Shown: positions 53,505-62,447 of the stretch, one piece after another
Numbering within the stretch: the first letter of the stretch is position 1
How the letters are laid out: every line of letters begins with the position of its first letter
Assembly (NCBI GenBank): GCA_964634005.1
Contig: CAZWKQ010000006.1
Location: 81,432-145,431 of the forward strand
Direction: 5' to 3'
Length of the DNA stretch: 64,000 nt
Source: CAZWKQ01 sp964634005
Lineage (GTDB): Bacteria; Bacteroidota; Bacteroidia; Bacteroidales; JACABE01
Translations under genes and position numbers: made by a program
The notes under the pieces: generated by a model
The model's input: the letters and a program-made list of their open reading frames with translations, nothing else
Told to the model about the DNA's origin: nothing
Database searches by the model: none

Positions 53505-54836
53505 TTAATTTTCATTATTTGATTCATCTATACTTATTTCTTTTATCTTGAAAGGAATATTATTTTTAAATACTTCAATCAACTTTTGATCAATAAGCAT
53601 GTCTGCCATTCGTTGATAATCATGATCATTTTTGAGCATATTATCAGCCAATTTCAATAACTTTTCGTCATGATTGTCTTCCGAACCATATAAATTTGGT
53701 GGTAAATACCTTTTCAAGAAATTATTAATATAAAATTCTCTAATATCTTCATATCCTATTACTATTCCATTATTTTCAAGAATATGAGTTGTAATTATTT
53801 CTCTTTTTAAAAAGTCAATATATTTATCAATTTCATTATCAATATTTTCCTTGGTTAAAGTGCTGCCTTCTTTTTCTAATAGAAATCTTTTGATAAAATC
53901 AACCGGGAGTTCAATTTCAACTTCATTAAATAATTTATCCAAAACTTTTTTTGAAAACAAATAGTCGGATTCGTTTTCCAACTGATTTTCGTAATAATTC
54001 TTGATTTTTTCTACAAATTCTTCTTCGGTTTTAATATCTTCATTAGGATAAATTGATTTATAGAAATCTTCGTTCAATTCTGCCTTATGAAGGTGCCCGA
54101 TTTTCAATACTTTGATATCATAATTTTTATTTGCCGATGTAATATCATCACCAGTTAACTTGAGTAATTGAGCTGCCTTTTCTTCTGAACCAAGAGCTTC
54201 GGCAAAGTTTACAGAAATTATATCATCCTGTTTACAGCCGATTAAACGCTTTTTAGTTTCGTTATCGGTAATGTCTTTAATATCGAAATTAATTTTTAAA
54301 GGATTTTCGTCATTATCTTTAATTAATTCTGCTTCAATAGTATCCATTTCATCAGCAATGTCATGGTAGTGCATATGACCAAAATCATTCTGAAGTTTAT
54401 CAATGTATTCATTAATATCTTTCTGGTCGGGAATAATTTTGTATTTCTCAATATCTAAAGTAGAAAGATCGATATTAATTTCAGGGCGTAATCCTACTTC
54501 AAAATACATTTCAAAATCTTCTTTATTTACCCAATCTTCAGCATTATTTTTACTGTTATCCAATAAAGGATAGAATAAATGTTTAATATTATTTTCTTTA
54601 ATATAATTATCAAGCTCTTTTCCTGCCATCTCATTTATTACCTGAGCCTTAGCCGAATTTCCGTACATTTTTTGAATTAATGAAAAAGGCACCTTTCCGG
54701 GTCTGAATCCGGGCATATTGGCTTTTTTCTGTAATTCTTTTAATTCTTTTTGCAATAAAGGATAATAGTCTGAAGAAGTAATTTCAAATTTTAATCCTAA
54801 AGTCGAATTGTTGATTTTTTCTTGAGTAATATTCAT
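53505..54836 (-). CDS. tig: Trigger factor
   Basis: 443 residues, normal length. The ribosome-binding N-domain ends in ANMPGFRPGKVPFSLIQKMYG, the conserved GFRxGKxP motif for L23. The middle PPIase-like domain (about 150-260) is degenerate, as often in Bacteroidetes. The C-domain is helical and acidic. It acts as a ribosome-bound chaperone. It heads the tig-clpP-clpX operon. Confidence 0.93.
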   Translation of the reverse strand: MNITQEKINNSTLGLKFEITSSDYYPLLQKELKELQKKANMPGFRPGKVPFSLIQKMYGNSAKAQVINEMAGKELDNYIKENNIKHLFYPLLDNSKNNAEDWVNKEDFEMYFEVGLRPEINIDLSTLDIEKYKIIPDQKDINEYIDKLQNDFGHMHYHDIADEMDTIEAELIKDNDENPLKINFDIKDITDNETKKRLIGCKQDDIISVNFAEALGSEEKAAQLLKLTGDDITSANKNYDIKVLKIGHLHKAELNEDFYKSIYPNEDIKTEEEFVEKIKNYYENQLENESDYLFSKKVLDKLFNEVEIELPVDFIKRFLLEKEGSTLTKENIDNEIDKYIDFLKREIITTHILENNGIVIGYEDIREFYINNFLKRYLPPNLYGSEDNHDEKLLKLADNMLKNDHDYQRMADMLIDQKLIEVFKNNIPFKIKEISIDESNNEN

Positions 54837-54902
54837 TTTATTCTTTTATTTGTTTGCTAAACAATTGATTTTAAAAAAAGTATTTAAAAATATTAAGGAA
54901 TG

Positions 54903-54910
54903 CAAAATTA
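54903..54910 (-). promoter_or_regulatory. Candidate -7 promoter box (tig-clpP-clpX)
   Basis: Minus-strand TAATTTTG (plus CAAAATTA) matches TAnnTTTG, 67 bases before the tig ATG. The -33 element is not clear. Confidence 0.45.
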
Positions 54911-54976
54911 CATTTTTTTTGCAAACTATGAAACTAAAAGTTGTTTGAAATAATTGGTTGATTGTAATAAAAAAAA

Positions 54977-55966
54977 TTAGAAACCCAACATATTGGTGTA
55001 CTGCCCGAATTTCAAACTATCAATTGAACGGGAATTCAGATCTAAAATTCTCGCATTAAAAATTGAATTGTCGTATCTTGCAGAAAATATTCCTATTCCG
55101 TTTACAATGTTTGTGTACTCAGGTCTAACCTGAACAATAGTATTTGAAGGTGCATTAACATCGATATAAGTACTAAGTTCATCGGCTGCAACGGTTATAA
55201 TAACTTCAACCTTACCTGCAACCCTAACTATGGGATTTGTAGAAGTAGAAGGTGTAAGATTTGATTGTAGAGCCTGATAAAAAGTTGCTCTTGTGTATTC
55301 GTCATTCATTACTAATCCGCCTGCCGTGTTGCTCGACTTTTGCATAGGGAAAATAATATCTAAGAATTTTGGGATTCCGTTTTCAAGATAATTAAATCTT
55401 ATTTTTGTTTGATATCTTTTACCGTATTTGGCCGAACGCCATGTTATTTTTTTCTTTCCGTTTGTTGAAAAATCGATAAATAAAGCGTTTTTGTCAGGTG
55501 TATCTATCGAAAATTTATTTACAATCTGAGAGGTTGCAGTTATTAATTTTCCGGTCTTTTTATTTTTAATAATCAGTTTATAATCACTGCCTTGATTTAA
55601 TTGATTATATGTAACACAATAATAAAGAATTTGATGAGGAGCATAAAAAATACCCGGTTCTTTGTTGTAAATACTTGTTGTATCGAAATAAAAAGTTTTT
55701 ACATAAGTTCCGTTGTTCCATTCTTCCATTTTTACTTCTAAATTGGCACCATAACTGCTCGAATCTTCATTCTGAGCCATTATATATGCACTTGTTTTGC
55801 CTAAAAAGGCTTTGTTGATTTTAATATAAGTAATACTGTCGTTTTGGTTTAAAATTCCGTAAACCACAGTAATATCCTTGTATTCGGCATTAGGATCGAA
55901 ATCAGTTTCACAAGAAGTTAGTACTATTGAAATTAGCACAAAAAAATATACAATTCGTTTATACAT
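54977..55966 (-). CDS. Lipoprotein, DUF4249-like
   Basis: 329 residues. A lipoprotein signal peptide ends in LTSC (lipobox, Cys at about 19). The rest is beta-rich with YKDITVVYGILNQNDSITYIKINKAF near the start, a phrase typical of Bacteroidetes DUF4249-type lipoproteins. No catalytic motif is visible. It is predicted to sit in the outer membrane or periplasm. It lies 26 bases downstream of thiS. The exact DUF number is uncertain. Confidence 0.7.
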   Translation of the reverse strand: MYKRIVYFFVLISIVLTSCETDFDPNAEYKDITVVYGILNQNDSITYIKINKAFLGKTSAYIMAQNEDSSSYGANLEVKMEEWNNGTYVKTFYFDTTSIYNKEPGIFYAPHQILYYCVTYNQLNQGSDYKLIIKNKKTGKLITATSQIVNKFSIDTPDKNALFIDFSTNGKKKITWRSAKYGKRYQTKIRFNYLENGIPKFLDIIFPMQKSSNTAGGLVMNDEYTRATFYQALQSNLTPSTSTNPIVRVAGKVEVIITVAADELSTYIDVNAPSNTIVQVRPEYTNIVNGIGIFSARYDNSIFNARILDLNSRSIDSLKFGQYTNMLGF

Positions 55967-55992
55967 TTTATTTAATATTTTAATCTATAAAA

Positions 55993-56196
55993 TCAGCCAC
56001 CGCTAACCAAATGCAAAATTACGACATTATCTCCGTTTTTAACAATAGTAGTGTCATAATCCTGCTTTTTAATAACTTGTCCGTTATGTTTTACAACCAA
56101 CATTTTAAAAATAAAGTTTTTCAGTTTTATTAATTCCGAAATACTTATTTCGTCTCTGTCGATAAATTCAGGACTATTATTTAATGTAATATTCAT
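55993..56196 (-). CDS. thiS: Sulfur carrier protein ThiS
   Basis: 67 residues with the beta-grasp layout and the required C-terminal Gly-Gly (HLVSGG). VVKHNGQVIKK is the central strand pair of ThiS. The C-terminus is adenylated and thiocarboxylated to donate sulfur for the thiazole ring of thiamin. It overlaps the thiF-type gene by 4 bases. Other thi genes (thiG, thiH, thiC, thiE) are not nearby. Confidence 0.9.
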   Translation of the reverse strand: MNITLNNSPEFIDRDEISISELIKLKNFIFKMLVVKHNGQVIKKQDYDTTIVKNGDNVVILHLVSGG

Positions 56197-56771
56197 AAAT
56201 TTTTGCTCATTAAAATTTCTAAAACCTGATTGGCTTGCATATTAGCTACAATTCCAACGCGAGGAGCTAAAGGAGGAAGATTTTCGGATATTTCAGAAGT
56301 TAAATCGCCACAAATATATAGCTTGTCAAAATTCAAAGTTTTAATTGAGTTATTATCACCCCAGCCTGCCATTCCCGAACCGGCAACTATATATTTATCA
56401 GGCATTAAACTCAAAACAGTTTCGATTATCATCTTTTTCATTTCCGATAAATCAAAAGCCTCAACAATAACTTCGCAATCGGAGAATATTTCTGTAACAT
56501 TAGCAGGAGTTAGCTTTATACAATGTTTTTCAACTATCACATTGCGGTTTATTCTATAAATATTATCCATTAATGCATCTACTTTATTTAGTCCAACTTG
56601 GTCTAAAAAGTAATATTGTCGGTTTAAATTAGATATTGAAACAACGTCAAAATCGGCAATTATTAGTTTTCCGATACCGATTCGGGCAAGTGCAACGGCA
56701 CAATTGGAACCTAATCCTCCGCAACCGGCTATACCAACAGTTTTATTACTTATAGAAGAAAGACTTAACAT
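56193..56771 (-). CDS. thiF: ThiF-family adenylyltransferase (short form)
   Basis: 192 residues, shorter than the E1-like E. coli ThiF (about 250). The nucleotide-binding GIAGCGGLGSNCAVALARIG and DFDVVSISNLNRQYYF, with KVDALMDNIYRINR, match the MoeB/ThiF/E1 fold. No CxxC zinc pair or conserved sulfur-transfer Cys is obvious, as in the second ThiF family. It probably adenylates ThiS. The stop codon overlaps the thiS start. Confidence 0.88.
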   Translation of the reverse strand: MLSLSSISNKTVGIAGCGGLGSNCAVALARIGIGKLIIADFDVVSISNLNRQYYFLDQVGLNKVDALMDNIYRINRNVIVEKHCIKLTPANVTEIFSDCEVIVEAFDLSEMKKMIIETVLSLMPDKYIVAGSGMAGWGDNNSIKTLNFDKLYICGDLTSEISENLPPLAPRVGIVANMQANQVLEILMSKNL

Positions 56772-56777
56772 AAGATG

Positions 56778-57488
56778 CTATTCACCACTTTCTATTTCGA
56801 AAAGTTCAACTTCGAAAATTAAAGTAGAACCTGCAGGAATTTTACCCATTTCACGATCGCCGTAAGCTAAATCGGATGGAATGTAAAAAATATACTTAGC
56901 TCCCGGTTGCATTAATTGAAGCCCTTCAGTCCATCCTTTAATTACCTGATTCAAACCGAATGATATCGGCTGTCCTCTTTCAACTGAAGAATCGAAAACA
57001 GTACCATCAATCAAAGTTCCGTGATAATGAACTTTTACTTTATCTGTTGCTTTTGGATGAGGACCGCTGCCTTCTTTTAACACTTTATACTGCAAACCAC
57101 TCGGTAATACTTTAACTCCTGAAACATTTTTGTTTAACTCCAAAAATTTTTCGCCTGCTTTTTTATTTTCTTCTGCCTTTTTCGAACTTTCAGCCTGCTG
57201 TTTCTTCATCATCTCCATTTGCCATCTGGCTAATAATTCATCCTTTTTAGCCTTATTTATTACTAACGTATCTTTACCTTCAATTGCATCTAAAAATCCT
57301 TTAAATAAAATATCAGGAATTACATTTATTGAATTATTTTTAAGATTATGACTAATATCAGCACCAATTAAATAACTTATTGAATCAGCGTTGTTTTTTA
57401 AATTTATTTTTTTGCTTTGAGCAAATGTATAGCCTGAAAAAATAATAATCAATGATAGCACAATGCTTTTTTTAATATCCATATTCAT
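56778..57488 (-). CDS. FKBP-type peptidyl-prolyl cis-trans isomerase, exported
   Basis: 236 residues from ATG 57488 (MNMDIKKSIV); the frame is open to 57620 but a promoter box lies inside the longer version, and the next ATG is at 57482. A signal peptide (SIVLSLIIIFSGYTFA) is followed by an FKBP-N dimerisation region (about 25-130) and an FKBP domain (LPSGLQYKVLKEGSGPHPKATDKVKVHYHG, GTVFDSSVERGQPISFGLNQVIKGWTEGLQLM, IPSDLAYGD). It helps fold periplasmic proteins, like Mip/FkpA. Cytosolic FKBP is less likely. Confidence 0.9.
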   Translation of the reverse strand: MNMDIKKSIVLSLIIIFSGYTFAQSKKINLKNNADSISYLIGADISHNLKNNSINVIPDILFKGFLDAIEGKDTLVINKAKKDELLARWQMEMMKKQQAESSKKAEENKKAGEKFLELNKNVSGVKVLPSGLQYKVLKEGSGPHPKATDKVKVHYHGTLIDGTVFDSSVERGQPISFGLNQVIKGWTEGLQLMQPGAKYIFYIPSDLAYGDREMGKIPAGSTLIFEVELFEIESGE

Positions 57489-57526
57489 GTTGATTTTAAG
57501 AGGATTAAAATTTATAATTTTTTTTA

Positions 57527-57534
57527 CAAATATA
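57527..57534 (-). promoter_or_regulatory. Candidate -7 promoter box (FKBP isomerase)
   Basis: Minus-strand TATATTTG (plus CAAATATA) matches TAnnTTTG, 39 bases before the chosen ATG at 57488. It supports that start over the ORF opening at 57620. Confidence 0.5.
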
Positions 57535-57609
57535 GAACTATTAACCGAATTATAAAAAAATAGCAAAGAAAAAGTTTTATTGAAACATTCTTTTTTGGAT
57601 ATTTTGTTG

Positions 57610-57617
57610 TAATTTTG
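57610..57617 (+). promoter_or_regulatory. Candidate -7 promoter box (tmRNA)
   Basis: TAATTTTG matches TAnnTTTG and lies 15 bases before the mature tmRNA 5' end, leaving room for a short precursor leader. It is back-to-back with the isomerase promoter. Confidence 0.5.
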
Positions 57618-57631
57618 CAAAACAATATCAC

Positions 57632-58002
57632 GGGGCTGACCGGTTTTGACAGCAAGGAAGTGGGATTGTAAGCATGCCGAGCGTTGTAAATGTGGCTCGT
57701 TAAACCCAAGTTACACTGCCAATAAACGGCGAAAATAACAATTACGCATTAGCAGCTTAATCAGGACGATTAGGTAGCTGATTGCCCTCAGGAAAGCACT
57801 TATCGGCTGCGTTCCAAAAAGGGTATCATCAAATGCCGATATAGCAAGAATATTATCTCGGATGTTCTTGTGAATTTTTAAGAGATAGGGAAAGTACAGG
57901 TTGGTGTTTTACCAATATTTTTCCGAAAAACAAAAAACACTAAGCATGTAGAAAGCAATTTTGCTGCTTGTTTGGACCAGGGTTCGACTCCCTGCAGCTC
58001 CA
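57632..58002 (+). ncRNA. ssrA: tmRNA (transfer-messenger RNA)
   Basis: About 371 bases. The 5' end GGGGCTG pairs with CAGCTCC near the 3' end (57995-58001) to make the acceptor stem, with A58002 as discriminator; CCA is not encoded. The T-arm GGTTCGACTCC is at 57981-57991. The tag reading frame begins at 57728 after TAAAC and reads GENNYALAA then TAA (57758-57760), a typical Bacteroidetes tag ending. It rescues stalled ribosomes by adding this peptide, and the tag ends in ALAA, a Clp recognition signal. The tig-clpP-clpX operon lies 3 kb away. Confidence 0.95.
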
Positions 58003-58035
58003 CTTGTTTTATAAAAAAAATCCTTTCAGAGCAAA

Positions 58036-58917
58036 TTAGAATAATCCTGTTTCACAATTCTCAATTTGATTTACTGGCTTAACCACATAAGATGTAGTAT
58101 TCCCTGTATCTATTTTTCCGCTTTCGTAATTCAATTCCGAGCCCCACATACTGTGTGGAATAAGGTACACTAACAACAATACAACAGAAGCTATTAGAAT
58201 CATGAATTTGTTTTTTCGGTTTTTTAATTGAATCAAAAATGCTGTTAACCAAAACAAGAAAGCAATCGCAGTTTTATTATCTGTTAGGTCATGTCCCGTA
58301 GGCCAACCTGTCCAATAAGCTCCAAAAGCGAATTTTTGAACAATTGGTCCTAAAATTATTCCGCCAATAAATAATGAAATAGTGGTATAAATGCTTAATT
58401 TAAACGAATTATTACGTTTAAAAATTACTTCTAATCCGGTTCTTGTTGAGAGTAACATAGCTAAAAACATAAAAATGATATGAGGAATAAGAATATACGC
58501 AGGAACATCGCCCTTAAAACGAATAACAACCGGTTCGGCATTTAATGCATAATTTTCGCCGGAATGCTTTAAAAAAACTCTATAAATTAATTTTCCGGCA
58601 GGAGGTTGAGCAGGCAATTCGGCAATTAATTCATTATTTATATTTTTCATTTCAACCTGTGCCCAATCATCATTAGTCTTGTATCTTTTATAAAAAACTG
58701 TACCACCGAATGCAGTATCGATATTATTTATTTTTATTGTCGCATTTTTACTCGAACTGTGCGAACGTATTAGTTTGTATTTAATTTCTTTATCTGCGAC
58801 AGTTATTTTACCCTTTTGGGGATATGTAGGTCCTGTCGTTTTCTGATAAACCGCAATAGCAATTGTAAAAACAACTGAAAAAAACCAAATTAAAAATGAT
58901 TTTACTTTATTATTCAT
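58036..58917 (-). CDS. Membrane protein of unknown function, 293 aa
   Basis: 293 residues. An N-terminal span (about 8-24) is followed by a periplasmic beta-rich domain (about 30-125) and then four or five spans (about 130-265) with PHIIFMFLAMLLSTRTGLE and FAFGAYWTGWPTGHDLTDNKTAIAFLFW. I do not know the function. The His/Trp-rich membrane segments suggest a cofactor-binding or transporter-like protein, but that is guesswork. It starts 4 bases after the GH3-fusion gene stop on the same strand. Confidence 0.8.
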   Translation of the reverse strand: MNNKVKSFLIWFFSVVFTIAIAVYQKTTGPTYPQKGKITVADKEIKYKLIRSHSSSKNATIKINNIDTAFGGTVFYKRYKTNDDWAQVEMKNINNELIAELPAQPPAGKLIYRVFLKHSGENYALNAEPVVIRFKGDVPAYILIPHIIFMFLAMLLSTRTGLEVIFKRNNSFKLSIYTTISLFIGGIILGPIVQKFAFGAYWTGWPTGHDLTDNKTAIAFLFWLTAFLIQLKNRKNKFMILIASVVLLLVYLIPHSMWGSELNYESGKIDTGNTTSYVVKPVNQIENCETGLF

Positions 58918-58921
58918 TTCA

Positions 58922-61855
58922 CTAATTTTTTGATAAACTATTATATATAACTTGCTGAATTTGAGTTCTTATATTAAGTTTAGATAATTTATTATTATTA
59001 GCTGAAGGATTAACACGGTTTGAAAGAAATATATAAATAAGGTTATAATCAGGGTCTGCCCAAACTATAGTTCCTGTAAAACCTGTATGTCCATAGCTTC
59101 GTTGCGATGCACTTGGGCAAACATGTGCATTAGAGTTAGGTGTGGCAAGTTGTCTGTCGAAACCTAAAGCCCTTCTGTTGTTATTGTTTGGAAATTGCTG
59201 ATGTGTAAACTCACTAATTGTAGAAGGTTTAAAGAATTTATAACCACCATATTCACCATTTTGCAAAAGCATTTGAAAAATTACAGCCAATTCATAAGCA
59301 TTGGAAAAAAGACCTGCATGACCTGAGACACCGCCAAGAATAGCCGCCCCTTGATCGTGCACATACCCATGAATTAATTGTTTTCTGAAAATTGTATCAT
59401 TCTCAGTTGGGACTATAGTTTTTTTGCTCATAATTTCCAAAGGATTAAATCCTGTTGATTTTAAACCTAATTTCTTGTAAAATTGTTCATTTAAATATTT
59501 GTCGAAAGGTTGATTTGTAATTTTTTCGACTAACTCTTTCAGCAGATAAAAGCCTAAATCGCTGTATTCATAAGTTTCTTTATCATTTAGTTCCGAATTT
59601 ACTATCGATTGGATGATAATATTTTTATAATCTTTATGAACATATAAACTGTCAGCAACCTTTAAAGAAAAAATATTACTATACGACTTTCTGAAATAAT
59701 TACTGTCAATTATACCGTTTTTAATTACTTCTTTGTAGAAAGGTATCCATGGTTTCAATCTTGCCTGGTGGCTCATTACTTGCCTGATTGTTATATTTCT
59801 TTTATTCGACTTTCTTAAATATTTCAAGTATTTCGAAAGTTTATCATCAAGTTCCAGTTTATTATTTTCGTATAATTTCATTATAGCCAAAGTTGTTGAA
59901 GCAACTTTTGTTATAGATGCCAAATCATAAACCATTTTATTATTTACGGAAGTAGTATCAGTATAAGAAACATTTCCGAATGACTTATAATAAATTACAT
60001 CGCTGTCTTTTGCAATAAGTATCTGACATCCTGGATATGCTTCCTCTTTTAATCCCATTAATGCAATAGAATCTATCAATGATAGATTTTCACTATCAAT
60101 ACCTTTTTCTTCGGGCAATGCAAAGCCAAGCCTTATTTTTTCAATATTAATTGATGTTTTTAATGGAAATCTGTCAGAAATACTTACCGGAAGGAATCCT
60201 TGAGACTGACTTGCCCCGAAGATTACCTGTGCAGAAGCCAATTGACTTTCTATCCTATCCTGATTAGATATTAATATTGAAGCAGGATTATTCTTTCCAT
60301 TAAAAACATTCATTATATAAGGATACCCAAAAACATTTAAAACTACTTTTTTTAATGATGATAAAGTATCAATCAAATTTATGGACTGGGACGAAATTCC
60401 ATAATTTTTTGAAGGTAAAGAGCTTGTATTATGCAACGAAACTATCAATAAATCATGTTGTTTAACCATTTTGATTAAACTGTCTCTTTCTTTTAAACTA
60501 AAATCTTTTACCAAATTGTAATATTTAAAGTTACCATAATAGTCCAATATTTCCTTATATACCGTTTTTGAAGTTTCTCCTATAGAAATTACCCCAATGT
60601 TCAATTTTTCCGTTCCGGTAATTGGTAGTAAATCGTTATCGTTTTTAATAAGAGTAATAGCATTTTTTAAAATCTTATGATTGAGGATTTTTGTTTGATT
60701 ATTATTTAGTAAATCTACAAAATTATTATTTCTGAAGTCCTTATTATAATTATCAAGCCCTATTTGATACTTGTAAGATAAAATTTTTCTGCATTTTGAA
60801 TCAATAACACTAATGTCAATAATATTGCTGTCAATTGCTTGTTTAATAGTTTTTATGGCTAAAGACGTATTTTCGGGGAGTAGTAAAACGTCATTTCCTG
60901 CCATTACAGCTTTTAACTCGATGACTCCGGGTTTAAAATAGTTTGTAACACCTTTCATTTCGAGTGCATCGGTAAATACAAGTCCTTTAAAACCGAGTTT
61001 TTTGACTAATAAATCTTCAACAATAACCGGAGATAAAGAAGAAGCTGTATTGAAACTTGTATCAAAAGCAGGAATAAAGAGATGTGCAACCATTACTCCG
61101 CTGATACCCTCGTTTATCAATGCTTTGAAAGGATATAAGTCAAGTGTATCAATTTTATCTTTACTATGATTTACAATAGGAAGTGTATAATGAGAATCTG
61201 AGTCGGTATCGCCATGTCCCGGAAAATGCTTTGCTGTTGTTATTATTCCTTCATCCTGCATTCCTTTCATCAATAAAATTGATTTCTGTGCAACTAAATA
61301 TTTATCTTCACCGAATGAACGACTATTGATGACAGGATTATTAGGATTAGAATTTATATCTGCTACAGGAGAAAAATTAATATTAATACCCAACAACTTA
61401 CACTGTTTTCCCATTTCTCTTCCGCAATAATAAATAAGGCTATCATCTAACAAAGCACCCATTGTCATTTGGCGTGGCAACAATGGTGTGCTGTCGAGCC
61501 TCATTCCAACGCCCCACTCGCCATCAATTGCAATGAATAGTGGTATTTTCGATGATTTCTGATATTTTTTCATAATTTCTACTTGGTTTGCAGGAGAGCC
61601 TTTAAAAAAGCAAACTCCGCCTATACCCATTGCCGATATTTGTTTGGTAATTGTATCGTAAATTGCAGAAGCAGGATTATCAGAATTCGATCTGATCATT
61701 ATTAATTGTGCAATTTTTCCCTCAACACTTAATGAATTCATTATTGAATCCACCCATTTCTCTCTTTTCAAATCTTCTTTTAAAGGAGTATAGATTTGAG
61801 AGTACGCATTTAAGAAGTAAACTAATAGAAATAATGTAAGAAAATTCGATTTCAT
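58922..61855 (-). CDS. GH3 beta-N-acetylhexosaminidase fused to beta-lactamase-type serine hydrolase
   Basis: 977 residues from ATG 61855, which starts a signal peptide (MKSNFLTLFLLVYFLNAYS); an ATG at 61924 adds 23 residues. The GH3 N-domain (about 30-370) has IPLFIAIDGEWG, AKHFPGHGDTDSDSHYTLP and GLVFTDALEMKG, the NagZ signature. A GH3 C-like domain follows (to about 580). The C-terminal half is a class C beta-lactamase-like domain with S647-x-x-K650 (SITK), YSD near 773 and GHTG near 930. It probably trims muropeptides in the periplasm. Confidence 0.92.
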   Translation of the reverse strand: MKSNFLTLFLLVYFLNAYSQIYTPLKEDLKREKWVDSIMNSLSVEGKIAQLIMIRSNSDNPASAIYDTITKQISAMGIGGVCFFKGSPANQVEIMKKYQKSSKIPLFIAIDGEWGVGMRLDSTPLLPRQMTMGALLDDSLIYYCGREMGKQCKLLGININFSPVADINSNPNNPVINSRSFGEDKYLVAQKSILLMKGMQDEGIITTAKHFPGHGDTDSDSHYTLPIVNHSKDKIDTLDLYPFKALINEGISGVMVAHLFIPAFDTSFNTASSLSPVIVEDLLVKKLGFKGLVFTDALEMKGVTNYFKPGVIELKAVMAGNDVLLLPENTSLAIKTIKQAIDSNIIDISVIDSKCRKILSYKYQIGLDNYNKDFRNNNFVDLLNNNQTKILNHKILKNAITLIKNDNDLLPITGTEKLNIGVISIGETSKTVYKEILDYYGNFKYYNLVKDFSLKERDSLIKMVKQHDLLIVSLHNTSSLPSKNYGISSQSINLIDTLSSLKKVVLNVFGYPYIMNVFNGKNNPASILISNQDRIESQLASAQVIFGASQSQGFLPVSISDRFPLKTSINIEKIRLGFALPEEKGIDSENLSLIDSIALMGLKEEAYPGCQILIAKDSDVIYYKSFGNVSYTDTTSVNNKMVYDLASITKVASTTLAIMKLYENNKLELDDKLSKYLKYLRKSNKRNITIRQVMSHQARLKPWIPFYKEVIKNGIIDSNYFRKSYSNIFSLKVADSLYVHKDYKNIIIQSIVNSELNDKETYEYSDLGFYLLKELVEKITNQPFDKYLNEQFYKKLGLKSTGFNPLEIMSKKTIVPTENDTIFRKQLIHGYVHDQGAAILGGVSGHAGLFSNAYELAVIFQMLLQNGEYGGYKFFKPSTISEFTHQQFPNNNNRRALGFDRQLATPNSNAHVCPSASQRSYGHTGFTGTIVWADPDYNLIYIFLSNRVNPSANNNKLSKLNIRTQIQQVIYNSLSKN

Positions 61856-61931
61856 TATCAAATATTTATAAACTGATGAAAGGTTGTTATCAAAACCGTA
61901 AAAATACGTTATATCCAAAAACAAAGCAAAA

Positions 61932-61959
61932 AAAAAGTCCCGTTAAAGCGGGACTTTTT
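61932..61959. terminator. Rho-independent terminator after the HU gene
   Basis: Arms AAAAAGTCCCG (61932-61942) and CGGGACTTTTT (61949-61959) pair perfectly across a 6-base loop. The A- and T-tracts on both sides make it functional in either direction; on the minus strand it closes the HU transcript. Confidence 0.85.
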
Positions 61960-61976
61960 ACTGCAGAGTAAATAAT

Positions 61977-62249
61977 TTATTTTACTTTGTTTGATAAATC
62001 AGCGCCGGCTTTAAATTTTACGACTTTTTTAGCGGCGATTTTGATTTCTTTTCCTGTTTGTGGATTGCGACCTTTTCTTGCAGCTCTTTTAGCTACCGAG
62101 AAAGAACCAAATCCAACCAAAGCTACTCTGTCACCTTTTTTTAAGGCTTTTGTTGTAGCGGCGATAAAAGCGTCTAAAGCTTTTTTTGTGTCAACCTTAG
62201 TCATTTTTGACTCGGCTGCCATAGCATCTATTAATTCTGCTTTATTCAT
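61977..62249 (-). CDS. HU-family DNA-binding protein
   Basis: 90 residues. MNKAELIDAMAAESKMTKVDTKKALDAFI is the helical dimerisation part, and GRNPQTGKEIKIAAKKVVKFKAG contains the DNA-bending beta-arm with the conserved RNPxTG tip. It compacts and bends DNA. It is a single-gene unit with a promoter box upstream and a terminator downstream. Confidence 0.97.
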   Translation of the reverse strand: MNKAELIDAMAAESKMTKVDTKKALDAFIAATTKALKKGDRVALVGFGSFSVAKRAARKGRNPQTGKEIKIAAKKVVKFKAGADLSNKVK

Positions 62250-62300
62250 TTGTAAAAATTTTTGATAATAAATAAATTTATTTAGTTAATAATTACCCTA

Positions 62301-62330
62301 CAAATATAATCAATAAATTTTGAAAATCAA
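62301..62330 (-). promoter_or_regulatory. Promoter of the HU gene
   Basis: Minus-strand TATATTTG (plus CAAATATA at 62301-62308) with TTG (plus CAA at 62328-62330) 19 bases upstream. It lies 52 bases before the HU ATG. Confidence 0.6.
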
Positions 62331-62447
62331 GTGTTTTGATAAAAAATCAACAAAATTGTTAATAAAATCGGGGTTTTGTTAATAACTTTTATAGATTTTT
62401 ATAATATTTTAGGTACTCTAAAGATATTTTTAAGTAAAAAATCCTTA

